DNA from: Promethearchaeota archaeon
GTDB lineage: Archaea > Asgardarchaeota > Lokiarchaeia > Sigynarchaeales > SOKP01
NCBI GenBank assembly: GCA_019894655.1
Contig: JAGXNZ010000139.1
Location: 1-18,262 of the forward strand
Length of the DNA: 18,262 nucleotides
Direction of reading: 5' to 3'
Numbering within the stretch: the first letter of the stretch is position 1; each line of letters opens with the position of its first letter. The notes under the pieces are model-generated. The model worked only from the letters and a program-made list of their open reading frames with translations. It had not been told where the DNA came from and did no database searches. The translations under genes and the position numbers were made by a program. Of the stretch, positions 7,068 to 15,256 are shown piece by piece.

Positions 7068-7152
7068 GCAGGAGTTGCCAAGCCTGGTCAACGGTGCTAG
7101 ACCGAGGCTCTAGTCTCATAGGAGTTCGAGGGTTCGAATCCCTCCTCCTGCA
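7068..7152 (+). tRNA. tRNA-Leu (anticodon GAG)
   Basis: This is a type II tRNA of 85 nt without an intron. The acceptor is GCAGGAG/CTCCTGC with discriminator A73. The D-arm has GCC/GGT with loop AAGCCTGGTCAAC containing GG. The anticodon stem is CTAGA/TCTAG, the long variable arm has a CTC/GAG stem with an ATAG loop, and the T-arm is GAGGG-TTCGAAT-CCCTC. The anticodon loop is CCGAGGC, giving anticodon GAG at 7104-7106. Position 33 (7103) is C, although U33 is nearly universal. CCA is not encoded. Confidence 0.94.
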
Positions 7153-7158
7153 TTTTTT
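7153..7158 (+). terminator. T6 terminator of tRNA-Leu
   Basis: Six T residues follow the discriminator base directly, a typical archaeal tRNA terminator. The next 290 bp up to the DP2 gene hold only a weak, low-complexity reading frame and no feature I can support. Confidence 0.55.
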
Positions 7159-7442
7159 ATTAAATTTGTTATCTGCATGGAACATAAATTATAACATAAA
7201 AATAAAGTACAAAAGATAAATTAAAACATTGACAAGTATTGAGAAGTTCAAGAATGCAATTTTAAGCTTAAACCTAAATCTTCTAGATGCTTCAATGAAT
7301 CATATTAAGGCCTTAACTTTAAATCGTTTGCTTTCATCCACTCCTCTAAAGATACTCCTGATAAATGCAACTCTCAAAATTAAATTGATTTTTGGAAATC
7401 TTTTTTGCAACAATAAGATCTATTGATTCAACGAATTTTTCT

Positions 7443-10400
7443 TCAAAAGAAATTAGATAACTTCTGTTGCTTAATCTTAGGATTATTCGTGAGACTTTCA
7501 ACGTATTCTTCTATTAGTTCCATCCGTTGTATAGTATACGCATCCAAATTAAAATCTCTACTAATTTGTAAAGCTTTTGAGATATATTTTTCAATACCAC
7601 CGCGATTGACTGTCAATATAACGTTACCTCCACATTTTGGGCACTTTCCTGCATTAGAGAGGGGTGGACGTCTATACTTCTCGTTACATTTCACGCACCT
7701 AAAATTCTGTACAGCATACTTTCTTAGGTTTCCCATTATATCGGGATTAAAGTGTGTTGTCAAAATCTTTTCAGCAACCTTTTCAGCATTGACTGCTTTT
7801 ATAATTTTAGCTAGGTGTAGTTGCGCGTTTATCTTATCTTCCATACTAGCATAGGTCTTATATGCTGTAGTTGTAGGACCTTCGTTAATATCGTTAGTTG
7901 GTATGTTGAAACCTAGGTTTTCGTATTGTGCTGACGTACCTAACCGGCTTTTCACTAAGTTCATTTTCTTCTCTATCTCAAATGGCATAAGATATTCCTG
8001 TGTTGCTTTATAAAACTCTAAAGGATATTTAAACAATGTGTCGATATTATGAGCTTCACTATCGACTTCATTAGGGTCTAATAAAGAGGATATCACTAAA
8101 GTAGCGTCCATTCTCCCTCCTATTTTGTTTGGTAAATAATACCTCGAGAAATTTAACAAAGGATCTAAAAGAAGCATAATTCCATCTTCATCTCCATCGC
8201 AGTTTCTGCGTTTCGCTGCATGCCAAAAGGGGTGGGCGTAAATCGATCGCGCGGGTGAAAAACCAATGATTCTACCGACAATTCCCGCGCTAGTATGAGG
8301 AGCAAGCCCCACAACCAAATGGCCAATTAAATCTTCTCTCTTAATGACACTGTAAAACTTGTCTAGATTATAGAACAATTCTAATTCTTCGTCAATAAAA
8401 TTAGCAACCTTTATAAAATACTTAGCGCAATCGTCTGAAAGGATCACATCTTGCACTTGAAGCTCTACGATCTGATTATCGTTATTTAATTCGTTAGCTT
8501 TATAGTCAAATTCATATCCCAATTCGATTAACCTGCTTACCGGAGTTGCAATTTCTTTAGGTTTGAAATGAGTTAATGGAATATCTGTAGCGTCGTATCG
8601 AATTTCTGCGGTCTTGTATACTAATAACCCATTTTTGGCTCTAAGAATTCCCTTCATTAGCGGTTCTGGGACTTTAAACTGATTTGTCAGTCCTAAAATT
8701 CCTTTAAATTTATCCGGTATAGTCATATTTAATGAACCGAGTATTGTTTTTGAATAGTTTTGCATATTAAAAGCGGCTTCCTTAGAGAACTTTAATAAGC
8801 CTCCGCATTGCTTGCACTTTTCTTCGTTTTTATTGTAATATTTCTTACATTTTAAACACATTTTCTGAAATTCGGTATGAGATCCACATTCAGGGCATAG
8901 ATTAAATGGAGTAATGGATGAACAATCTGGACATTTCTTTCTACATATATCAATTTTTATTCTCCCCAGCTCAATCGCCTTCTGTACCAATCTTGTATTA
9001 CCAACTTTATCACTGAGAGGAAATAAGCTTTGAACGCCTTTCATGCTTTTTCTTTCAGACTTCTCAGGGCGTCCCATGCGAGTTCCCATAAAATAAGGAG
9101 CTTTATTTCTAATTTCGATGGGAGAAATGCTAGAAAAATAATTGAAGACATTGTCTTCATTTTTCATGTCAACAAATTCCTTAAGGTTTAAATTGAATAT
9201 AGTTTCGTATATTTCTGTCGTTGATTCGTCTAGAATAATGTTATTTTCATGAACTATATGAGGAACAAATGCTCTTTCTAAAATTTCCGTAATAGGTGAT
9301 ATGTTTTTTAAATTTATCTTCATAGTCTTATTATCATAGCCAGTAGTCAAAGCTTCTCTTAGAGTACTCAAATCATTTACGGAAATGTTACCCCAAAAAT
9401 CGGTGTACTTAGGATGTAAAGGCACGGAAAATTTTTTTGCTAAATTAATCGCCTCTTTTGCAGAGGGAATGTTCTTAAAAGGATCTTCGATAAATTTACT
9501 TAATTCCTTGTTTGGTCTTTGTTCAGTTTTTAATGCTTCCTCTAACTCTAAAGCCCACCATTCTTCAACATACCCAGATGGGACCAATTTGTGGTTGTTT
9601 TCAGAAAACTCCCCAAATCCAAAGAGTATATCTCCCAGAAAAAGAATTTCTTTTATGTCAGGAAAGAGTTCTTTTGCTTTTTTTGCGCTCGAAATCCTTA
9701 CTATGTTTCCATTTTTGAGCTTTACTATAGGTGATTCTATCGAGTTCACAGGGCAAATACTGGTACTTTTTCCCGGTCTTTCAATTCTCAATTGTGTTCC
9801 AATTGCTATAAAATCGTCTAAAAGAGCCATAGTTGCAGGATTTAATCCAGCCGCAGCTAATCCGGTATTACGCGACCTTCCATAACGCATTCTGTGTCCG
9901 CCAACTTCGGAAGGATGGCTAAAAACTGGTCTACCTGCCAGAATATCAGAAACGTATTTAGAGTTAGGTGTGATTTTAATAGTAGATTTGCTCTCTAAAT
10001 CATCCCCTTCAATTACTTTCTCTTCCTTTTGTGCGATATCCTTTAGTTTTCCTAGCCAATCCCAACCTTCTAATTTCATATCTTGAGCAATCTTAAGAAG
10101 TTTTGGTGCTTTAAGTAATATGCCATCGTTTAATACTAAACAAGCGCCTCCTCGAATTTTATCCGTTTCAATTCTAGGTAATCCCCTAAACGCTGATACT
10201 TCTTCATCTTCAGTAGGGTCTCCGTTTATCTCAATAGGTAAATGTGCTACTGCATATCGAATTTCATCGTTAGATGAGGGATATTGCAAGTGAACTCTCC
10301 GATCGTATAATTTGACTTCTTCAACATATCTTCCTATTTCCCCCTCAGTCGCTTCATATTTTGGAATGTTTGATCTTTTCCTAACATAGTCCGCAATCAA

Positions 10401-10877
10401 AACACATAATGCAGCTGTCGTGCCTCCAGCAGCCCTAATCGGACCTGCAAAATATAAAGATAGATATTTATTGTTGTGCTGATCTTCTCGTATTAATATT
10501 TTTGATATACCTTCAAGAGGAGCGCTAACGACACCCATAGTTTTTATAGCAAGACCCACCCGGATAGCTCTTTCAACCCTTTCTTCTAACGAGTCAATTT
10601 TTCCGATTTTTTGGCTAAGAATGTCAGAAACTACTTGGAACACAATCTCATCTTCGTTTTTTCCATCATGTTTTAAAACTCTTATCACATCAGCGACGCC
10701 TTTTGGTCCTACAAGTTTTTCTACTCTTCCTGCTAAATCTTTAGCTTGAGGAGATTCTACAAAAGTTTCAGGATCAAGTCCTTTTTGACGTGCCTTTTCT
10801 GCGATTTCGTAGCATTTATCAACATTTCTTTGCAATAGAGAAAAGTAGTCTTCCACCTTTTTACTCATTTCTACCAT
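7443..10877 (-). CDS. polC: DNA polymerase D large (catalytic) subunit DP2
   Basis: This 1144-residue protein is the catalytic subunit of the archaeal family D replicative polymerase, which has a double-psi beta-barrel core. The N-terminal regions are complete: 'YFAGPIRAAGGTTAAL' (142-157), 'EGEIGRYVEEVKLYDRRVHLQYP' (178-200) and 'GGHRMRYGRSRNTGLAA' (326-342). A zinc region spans C645, C649, C652, C661, C664, C674, C677, C688 and C691. The catalytic motif NCDGDEDG is at 892-899, with the metal-binding aspartates. A second zinc finger uses C1061, C1064, C1079 and C1082. The last residues QQKLSNFF (1137-1144) form a perfect PIP box for binding the PCNA clamp. The length is normal and no intein interrupts the catalytic motif. 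The start is ATG (10875-10877); a second ATG three codons later is equally possible. It is divergent from the small subunit gene. Confidence 0.97.
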   Translation of the reverse strand: MVEMSKKVEDYFSLLQRNVDKCYEIAEKARQKGLDPETFVESPQAKDLAGRVEKLVGPKGVADVIRVLKHDGKNEDEIVFQVVSDILSQKIGKIDSLEERVERAIRVGLAIKTMGVVSAPLEGISKILIREDQHNNKYLSLYFAGPIRAAGGTTAALCVLIADYVRKRSNIPKYEATEGEIGRYVEEVKLYDRRVHLQYPSSNDEIRYAVAHLPIEINGDPTEDEEVSAFRGLPRIETDKIRGGACLVLNDGILLKAPKLLKIAQDMKLEGWDWLGKLKDIAQKEEKVIEGDDLESKSTIKITPNSKYVSDILAGRPVFSHPSEVGGHRMRYGRSRNTGLAAAGLNPATMALLDDFIAIGTQLRIERPGKSTSICPVNSIESPIVKLKNGNIVRISSAKKAKELFPDIKEILFLGDILFGFGEFSENNHKLVPSGYVEEWWALELEEALKTEQRPNKELSKFIEDPFKNIPSAKEAINLAKKFSVPLHPKYTDFWGNISVNDLSTLREALTTGYDNKTMKINLKNISPITEILERAFVPHIVHENNIILDESTTEIYETIFNLNLKEFVDMKNEDNVFNYFSSISPIEIRNKAPYFMGTRMGRPEKSERKSMKGVQSLFPLSDKVGNTRLVQKAIELGRIKIDICRKKCPDCSSITPFNLCPECGSHTEFQKMCLKCKKYYNKNEEKCKQCGGLLKFSKEAAFNMQNYSKTILGSLNMTIPDKFKGILGLTNQFKVPEPLMKGILRAKNGLLVYKTAEIRYDATDIPLTHFKPKEIATPVSRLIELGYEFDYKANELNNDNQIVELQVQDVILSDDCAKYFIKVANFIDEELELFYNLDKFYSVIKREDLIGHLVVGLAPHTSAGIVGRIIGFSPARSIYAHPFWHAAKRRNCDGDEDGIMLLLDPLLNFSRYYLPNKIGGRMDATLVISSLLDPNEVDSEAHNIDTLFKYPLEFYKATQEYLMPFEIEKKMNLVKSRLGTSAQYENLGFNIPTNDINEGPTTTAYKTYASMEDKINAQLHLAKIIKAVNAEKVAEKILTTHFNPDIMGNLRKYAVQNFRCVKCNEKYRRPPLSNAGKCPKCGGNVILTVNRGGIEKYISKALQISRDFNLDAYTIQRMELIEEYVESLTNNPKIKQQKLSNFF

Positions 10878-10949
10878 AATACTGCCTGCATATTGATAAG
10901 ATAATTAACCTTATTACTGAAAATTAAGTTACATAATGTTAAATTTTTA

Positions 10950-10989
10950 GGTTCAAAATAAAATATTTTATTAATAGGTTAGTTGAACC
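10950..10989. repeat. Nested inverted repeat in the DP2/DP1 intergenic region
   Basis: GGTTCAA (10950-10956) is followed by its inverted copy TTGAACC (10983-10989). Directly inside the left arm lies a perfect 16-bp palindrome, AATAAAATATTTTATT (10957-10972), with a 10-nt spacer before the right arm. The position between two divergent replication genes makes it a candidate operator or initiator site; no function is shown. Confidence 0.6.
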
Positions 10990-11061
10990 GTACTTTTTGA
11001 ATTTGAGGAGATTTAAAGTTTTTGATAAAAGTATGAGAATTAGTATGCCCTCCTAGTAATT

Positions 11062-11094
11062 ATAAACATTGTTTATTCTTTAATAATAAACAAT
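11062..11094. repeat. Three ATAAACA boxes upstream of DP1
   Basis: ATAAACA occurs at 11062-11068, inverted as TGTTTAT at 11070-11076, and again direct at 11086-11092. The second and third form a perfect 10-bp inverted repeat (ATTGTTTATT/AATAAACAAT, 11068-11077 and 11085-11094) around a 7-nt spacer. It lies about 50-80 bp upstream of the DP1 start, where a promoter would be expected, so it may be a regulator site. Confidence 0.6.
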
Positions 11095-11145
11095 TTATCT
11101 TTATCTTTTAATAAATATTATAATTCTATCAAGGGAGAATCAGAC

Positions 11146-12924
11146 TTGGAAACCGGAACCACAGAGCAGAAGAAGGTTATTTTAAATAAACTCGTAAATT
11201 CAGGGATAAATGTGTCTCCTACAATGTTAGAAAACATTCTAACTATGAATAATCCGCTGAAAAACTTAAATCTCCTTATTAGGGAAACTAGTTTTATTCC
11301 CTCATTTAAGAGCCATTTAACGGAAACTGTTATAAAAGACATTTCGGACGAAAAACTTCAAAGAGTGCTGAAACGCACCATATCTAAAACCAATTCTCTG
11401 TTATTACAAGAAGAAATTAAAAAACCCAACGAATATTCCAATCCTCAACAAGAAGAAGTTACGAGCTCTTTAATGGATAAAAATCTACCATCAGAATTTT
11501 CGCCCCCTTTGGAAAAATCTAACACAGAATACAAAAGTCAAGAAACTTCTAATACACATCTCTTGCCTAAACAAATTACCAAAACGAAAAACTCAAAAAA
11601 AACTCCAAGATTCGAATCTACCAAGTCTATTTTTACCTTTAAACCTATTGCTAAAGAATACAAATCTAACTATGAAGTTATTCAAGATCCTTCAAGTAAA
11701 TTATTTACTACCGGAAAATACGAAGATTTTTACGAATTAACACTTGACAAATATAATAAGCTTAGAAGTCTCATCAGAAAAAGACCAGAAGTAAGTTCGG
11801 CTACTAAGATCAATAACATATTTAGAATATCTAATAGTATTGAAATATCAACATTAGGTTTAGTAGATAATATTCATCAAACAAAAAAGGGGAATTTTCT
11901 TTTTACTTTGGAGGATTTAACAGGCAAAATTAGTGTATTGATTCAAAATAAATCGGAAAACTTTGATTCCGTCAAAATGATTCAAAGAACTCTTAACGAT
12001 CAGATGTTGTTCGTTAAGGGCTCGTATAATCCTGGTGAAAATGGGAGAAAAGGAATAATTTTTGCCTCCTACATCTCAAAAATAGATATTCCGACAGATT
12101 TTCAACCTAATTTATCCCCAGACCCTCTCTCTATCGCTTTAATTTCAGATACTCACATAGGAAGTAAAGAGTTTGAAGAAGGATTATTTGCCAAATTTAT
12201 TAATTTTTTAAACGGTAAAAGTAAAAATAAACTTTTAAGAGAAAAGGCAGGAAGAATAAAATACTTAGTCATCAATGGCGATCTAATTGATGGAATAGGT
12301 ATATATCCCAACCAACAAGAAGATCTCGTTATCGCAGATATTTACGAACAATTCAAAAAAGCTTCGGATATTCTTTTGGAAATTCCAGATTACATTAAAA
12401 TATTTTTTATATCTGGAAATCACGAACCAGTAAGAAATGCTATACCAAGACCCGCCGTACCAAAGAAATATTGCGAAGATTTAGTTAACATGGGAATCAA
12501 ATGTCTGGGCAACCCTTCTTTAATTAAAACTCATAATGTCAGCACACTTATATATCATGGAGAGGGTATGCACGATATTAATAGACTAATTCACGATTTA
12601 GATATAAATAAACCGATCGAGACCATGAAGGAATTTCTAAGATGTAGACATCTTGCTCCAGTTTTTGGGGAAAAAACACAAATCGCCCCTGTAAATATCG
12701 ATCATCTAATTGTAGAAAAGATTCCTGATATCTTTCATACAGGACACATACATATAAACGGGATTGGAAAATATAGGAACGTAACTCTGGTAAATTCAGG
12801 GTGTTTTCAAGCTCAAACTGACTTTATGAAAAGTTTTGGGATAATACCTACTCCAGGTATAGTACCAGTAATTGAGCTAGACTCTTTAGATTTTTTATCA
12901 CTCGATTTTAAAAAAATTAATTAA
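11146..12924 (+). CDS. polB: DNA polymerase D small subunit DP1 (proofreading exonuclease)
   Basis: This 592-residue protein is the small subunit of PolD, with an Mre11-like calcineurin-type 3'-5' exonuclease domain. Residues 1-80 fit the N-terminal DP2-binding/helical domain. Residues about 85-165 are rich in Lys, Glu, Ser, Pro and Asn and look disordered. An OB-fold lies at about 225-315. The phosphoesterase motifs are all intact: 'ISDTHIGS' (333-340; Asp335, His337), 'NGDLIDG' (377-383), 'GNHEP' (424-428), 'YHGEGMHD' (470-477) and 'HTGHIH' (531-536). Proofreading should therefore be active. The start is TTG (11146-11148) with a GGGAG ribosome-binding site 8 nt upstream (11133-11137). It is divergent from DP2 and followed after 29 bp by a DUF2240/SWIM-like gene on the same strand. 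Confidence 0.96.
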   Translation: METGTTEQKKVILNKLVNSGINVSPTMLENILTMNNPLKNLNLLIRETSFIPSFKSHLTETVIKDISDEKLQRVLKRTISKTNSLLLQEEIKKPNEYSNPQQEEVTSSLMDKNLPSEFSPPLEKSNTEYKSQETSNTHLLPKQITKTKNSKKTPRFESTKSIFTFKPIAKEYKSNYEVIQDPSSKLFTTGKYEDFYELTLDKYNKLRSLIRKRPEVSSATKINNIFRISNSIEISTLGLVDNIHQTKKGNFLFTLEDLTGKISVLIQNKSENFDSVKMIQRTLNDQMLFVKGSYNPGENGRKGIIFASYISKIDIPTDFQPNLSPDPLSIALISDTHIGSKEFEEGLFAKFINFLNGKSKNKLLREKAGRIKYLVINGDLIDGIGIYPNQQEDLVIADIYEQFKKASDILLEIPDYIKIFFISGNHEPVRNAIPRPAVPKKYCEDLVNMGIKCLGNPSLIKTHNVSTLIYHGEGMHDINRLIHDLDINKPIETMKEFLRCRHLAPVFGEKTQIAPVNIDHLIVEKIPDIFHTGHIHINGIGKYRNVTLVNSGCFQAQTDFMKSFGIIPTPGIVPVIELDSLDFLSLDFKKIN

Positions 12925-12953
12925 ATTCTACTACTTTTAATTAGGTGTTTTAA

Positions 12954-13637
12954 ATGAATTTTGCAATTCCACGTGATAATACCTCGAAGATGGTTTTACA
13001 TATTTGGAAAATATTAGAGCTTCCAAGTATACATCAAGATGATTTATTGCACAAAATTGCTTTTGAACTGTTACTTTTCACCCCTAAAGAGGCAAAAGAA
13101 TTCATAAATATAGCTATTCGTAAAGGTTGTCTAACATTAGAAAGTAATAAGCAAATTAGATTATCAAAATCTTTAGCTCTCGAGTTAAACAAATGGCATG
13201 AAAAAAGAAAAACGCACATTTCAAAAAAGATAAAAGATGTCAACGATCTCAGCGAGTTCACTGATGAATCTAAAAAGAATGGCACAAATAAGTTCAAAAT
13301 TTTATTAAAAGCTTTACTTGACAAAGGAACTATAAATAGAGCTGTAGTAGAGTCTGACAGCGCATACAAATATAGATTAGTCGATTCTAGTCAAAAAATT
13401 ATTAAAGCTCAAGTTCAAGGTTCTCAGAAAATTCCGTATTACATTGATATAAGCATAACTGAAAAAGTGATAAAACATAATTGCCATGATTTTCGGACTA
13501 AAAGAGCAGTAAATAAAAAATTCTGTAAACACTTAGCGAAATTATTTCTCCTCTTAAAAATAAAAAACGCAGATTTAGCGTTGTACCTTCTTGAGAGTAT
13601 TACCAAAGATATTACTAATTGGAATTTCCTCGCTTAA
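12954..13637 (+). CDS. DUF2240-like protein with a SWIM-like zinc motif
   Basis: The function of this 227-residue protein is unknown. Residues about 15-80 resemble the archaeal DUF2240 family: 'IAFELLLFTPKEAKEFINIAIRKGCL' (35-60) has the FSPDEA-like turn followed by a GLL-type winged-helix end. Residues 80-120 are basic and linker-like. The C-terminal part, 'YYIDISITEKVIKHNCHDF...KKFCKHLAKLFLLL' (162-201), carries H175-x-C177, 13 residues, then C191-x-H193. This fits the SWIM zinc pattern CxC...CxH with the first Cys replaced by His. SWIM domains bind DNA or proteins. The start is ATG with an AGGTG ribosome-binding site 6 nt upstream (12943-12947), 29 bp behind DP1, so the two are probably co-transcribed. 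This suggests a replication or repair role (inference). Its last 4 bases overlap the end of the convergent orc1/cdc6. Confidence 0.6.
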   Translation: MNFAIPRDNTSKMVLHIWKILELPSIHQDDLLHKIAFELLLFTPKEAKEFINIAIRKGCLTLESNKQIRLSKSLALELNKWHEKRKTHISKKIKDVNDLSEFTDESKKNGTNKFKILLKALLDKGTINRAVVESDSAYKYRLVDSSQKIIKAQVQGSQKIPYYIDISITEKVIKHNCHDFRTKRAVNKKFCKHLAKLFLLLKIKNADLALYLLESITKDITNWNFLA

Positions 13638-14959
13638 ATTAGCCTTTTAAACACCATATTCTTTATCTTGACTTTATCGGTTTGAAGTATTATCGGTTTA
13701 TATTCCAATAATCGATATTCTTTTATTCTTTTATTCTGAGACATAACGCGTTCTATTAGGTTAAAATCGATGTCAAGTTTTACAATTTTCGTTCGCCCAT
13801 AATGACCCATCGATTTTGTTGAAGTTATTATTAATCCTGATAACGATAATTCATTAATATAGTCACTAATCCTTCTATGTGTCAATTGTTTTACATTTGG
13901 AATGAATTGTGCCAATTCTGAATGAACTTCGTAGATATCACCTGAAGTAATTATGTGTTCTTTAGAGTATTTTGACAATAAAAATATTGCCAGTAACGTT
14001 AGTTTTGATTGAAGAGGCATCGAAAAGATATATTCAACAATGTGATCTTTCTCTATATCTTTTTGAGCTTTTTCTACATGATTTTCCATTATTTTTTTAG
14101 TTTGATTTCGTTCAGCGATTTCTCCAGCTTTTCTTAGTAATTGAAGAGCTTTTCTCGCATCACCATGTTCTTTTGCTGCTAAACCTGCACATAGCTTTAT
14201 AACTCCATCGTCAATCACGCCTTCCTGAAAAGCTATTTCTGCTCTTAATTTAAGAATGTTGTAGAGTTGGTTAGCGTTATATGGATGAAAAACAATTGAT
14301 TCTTCTTCCTTTAGATTAGATGTAACTCTCGCGTCGAGGAATTCCATGAATTTTAGTTTATTAGATATCCCAATAACACTCGTTCTACAGTGATCTAAGT
14401 TCTCATTTAACCTCGTTAAGTTATACAAGATTTCATTTCCTCCTTTTTTTTCAATTAGAATATCTATTTCGTCTAATACAAGAAAACATATGCTATCTTT
14501 GATATATTGGTCCAATAAACCTAATAATTTCTTGAGAATTACGTCTTTAGGTAAACCCGTTGATGGGATTTTTTCTTTACCAACTATCGTATTGTAGATA
14601 TGAGCTAAGATTCTATAAGGTGTAGAAACTACTGTACAATTAATATATACCCACCAAGGAGGTTTAGCCGAACAATGTTGCGCAAGTTTTTGTGAAATAT
14701 ACCTTACAGTAGCCGTTTTACCCGTACCAGTCATACCATAACATAAGAAATTAGGGGGGACCTCACCTTTTAGCGCACAAGCAGTTATACCCGCTATCTT
14801 CTCGATCTCCGAATTCCTGTGAGGCAATTCATCAGGGATAAACGATGGTTCGAGAGCTTCTCGTTTTTTAAAAAGTTTCGGTCCTTTTAAGTAATTCTGG
14901 TAAAATCTATCGATATTAAATGAATACATTCCTTTTTCACTATGGTTAGTCAACACCAA
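13634..14959 (-). CDS. cdc6: Orc1/Cdc6 replication initiator
   Basis: This 441-residue AAA+ protein recognises archaeal origins and loads the MCM helicase. The entry motif 'REALEPSFIPDELPHR' (33-48) is typical. Walker A is GMTGTGKT (75-82), Walker B VLDEID (161-166), and sensor 1 GISN (197-200). A candidate arginine finger is Arg211 in 'LDARVTSNL', and sensor 2 is GDAR (266-269). A C-terminal winged helix (about 315-405) with 'THRRISDYINELSLSGLI' should bind origin DNA. About 30 basic residues follow it. The start is uncertain: TTG 14957-14959 lies only about 2 nt from a GGTGG ribosome-binding site, while the in-frame GTG (14954-14956) or TTG (14951-14953) has better spacing; ATG at codon 11 is also possible. 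It is convergent with the DUF2240-like gene and has a repeat-rich upstream region. Confidence 0.95.
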   Translation of the reverse strand: MVLTNHSEKGMYSFNIDRFYQNYLKGPKLFKKREALEPSFIPDELPHRNSEIEKIAGITACALKGEVPPNFLCYGMTGTGKTATVRYISQKLAQHCSAKPPWWVYINCTVVSTPYRILAHIYNTIVGKEKIPSTGLPKDVILKKLLGLLDQYIKDSICFLVLDEIDILIEKKGGNEILYNLTRLNENLDHCRTSVIGISNKLKFMEFLDARVTSNLKEEESIVFHPYNANQLYNILKLRAEIAFQEGVIDDGVIKLCAGLAAKEHGDARKALQLLRKAGEIAERNQTKKIMENHVEKAQKDIEKDHIVEYIFSMPLQSKLTLLAIFLLSKYSKEHIITSGDIYEVHSELAQFIPNVKQLTHRRISDYINELSLSGLIITSTKSMGHYGRTKIVKLDIDFNLIERVMSQNKRIKEYRLLEYKPIILQTDKVKIKNMVFKRLI

Positions 14960-15256
14960 TTCCCACCGTGTAAATTTTTTCCACTCGAAATAATGCCAAT
15001 ATATGATATTTCGATTCCGTGCTATATAAATTTATTTATTAACCGAAAAAGTAAGCATAATATGTTAAATGTTTAATATGCTTGTTTTGATTTGCAGCGA
15101 TTAAATCGATAGTTTATAATATTATTGTCGGAACTTTAAAAGATAATTATTTAGGAAGCAATATTATTAAGGGTTTAGTATAATTTATTATATTTGCCAA
15201 AATTTAATTTAAATTATAAATTAGTGAACATATTCATTTTAATTACTGGAAATTTT
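14960..15256. other. Candidate replication origin upstream of orc1/cdc6
   Basis: No gene is supported in these 297 bp between the divergent orc1/cdc6 and carS. They contain TTTCCACTCGAAA (14978-14990), one base off the mini-ORB dyad TTTCCACTGGAAA known from archaeal origins. They also hold the inverted repeat TCGAAAT/ATTTCGA (14985-14991 and 15008-15014), an AT-rich tract (15022-15042) that could unwind, a further inverted repeat AAGCATA/TATGCTT, and the near-palindrome CGATTAAATCG at about 15099-15109. Archaeal origins usually lie next to orc1/cdc6. Full ORBs with a G-string are not seen, so this is a candidate only. Confidence 0.4.
15053..15083. repeat. Inverted repeat AAGCATA/TATGCTT
   Basis: The 7-bp arms AAGCATA (15053-15059) and TATGCTT (15077-15083) flank 17 nt that hold a second small palindrome, TTAAA-TG-TTTAA (15065-15076). 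It lies in the orc1/cdc6 upstream region and could be an initiator or regulator site. Confidence 0.5.

Noticed and set aside
7280..7400. Protein-like text 'GVSLEEWMKANDLKLRP' on the minus strand behind DP2's stop
   Set aside because: Only about 20 codons open, with stops on both sides and no start with a ribosome-binding site; could be chance or a decayed remnant.
7229..7426. 65-residue reading frame between tRNA-Leu and DP2, with two loosely similar Leu/Asn-rich segments
   Set aside because: TTG start without a ribosome-binding site, low-complexity composition, no family resemblance; the internal similarity is weak at DNA level.
8180..8210. Possible intein insertion site in the DP2 catalytic motif
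   Set aside because: The NCDGDEDG motif is continuous and the protein has normal length, so there is no intein.
9385..9885. 166-residue plus-strand frame inside DP2
   Set aside because: Lies fully within the conserved DP2 coding sequence on the other strand; no independent evidence.
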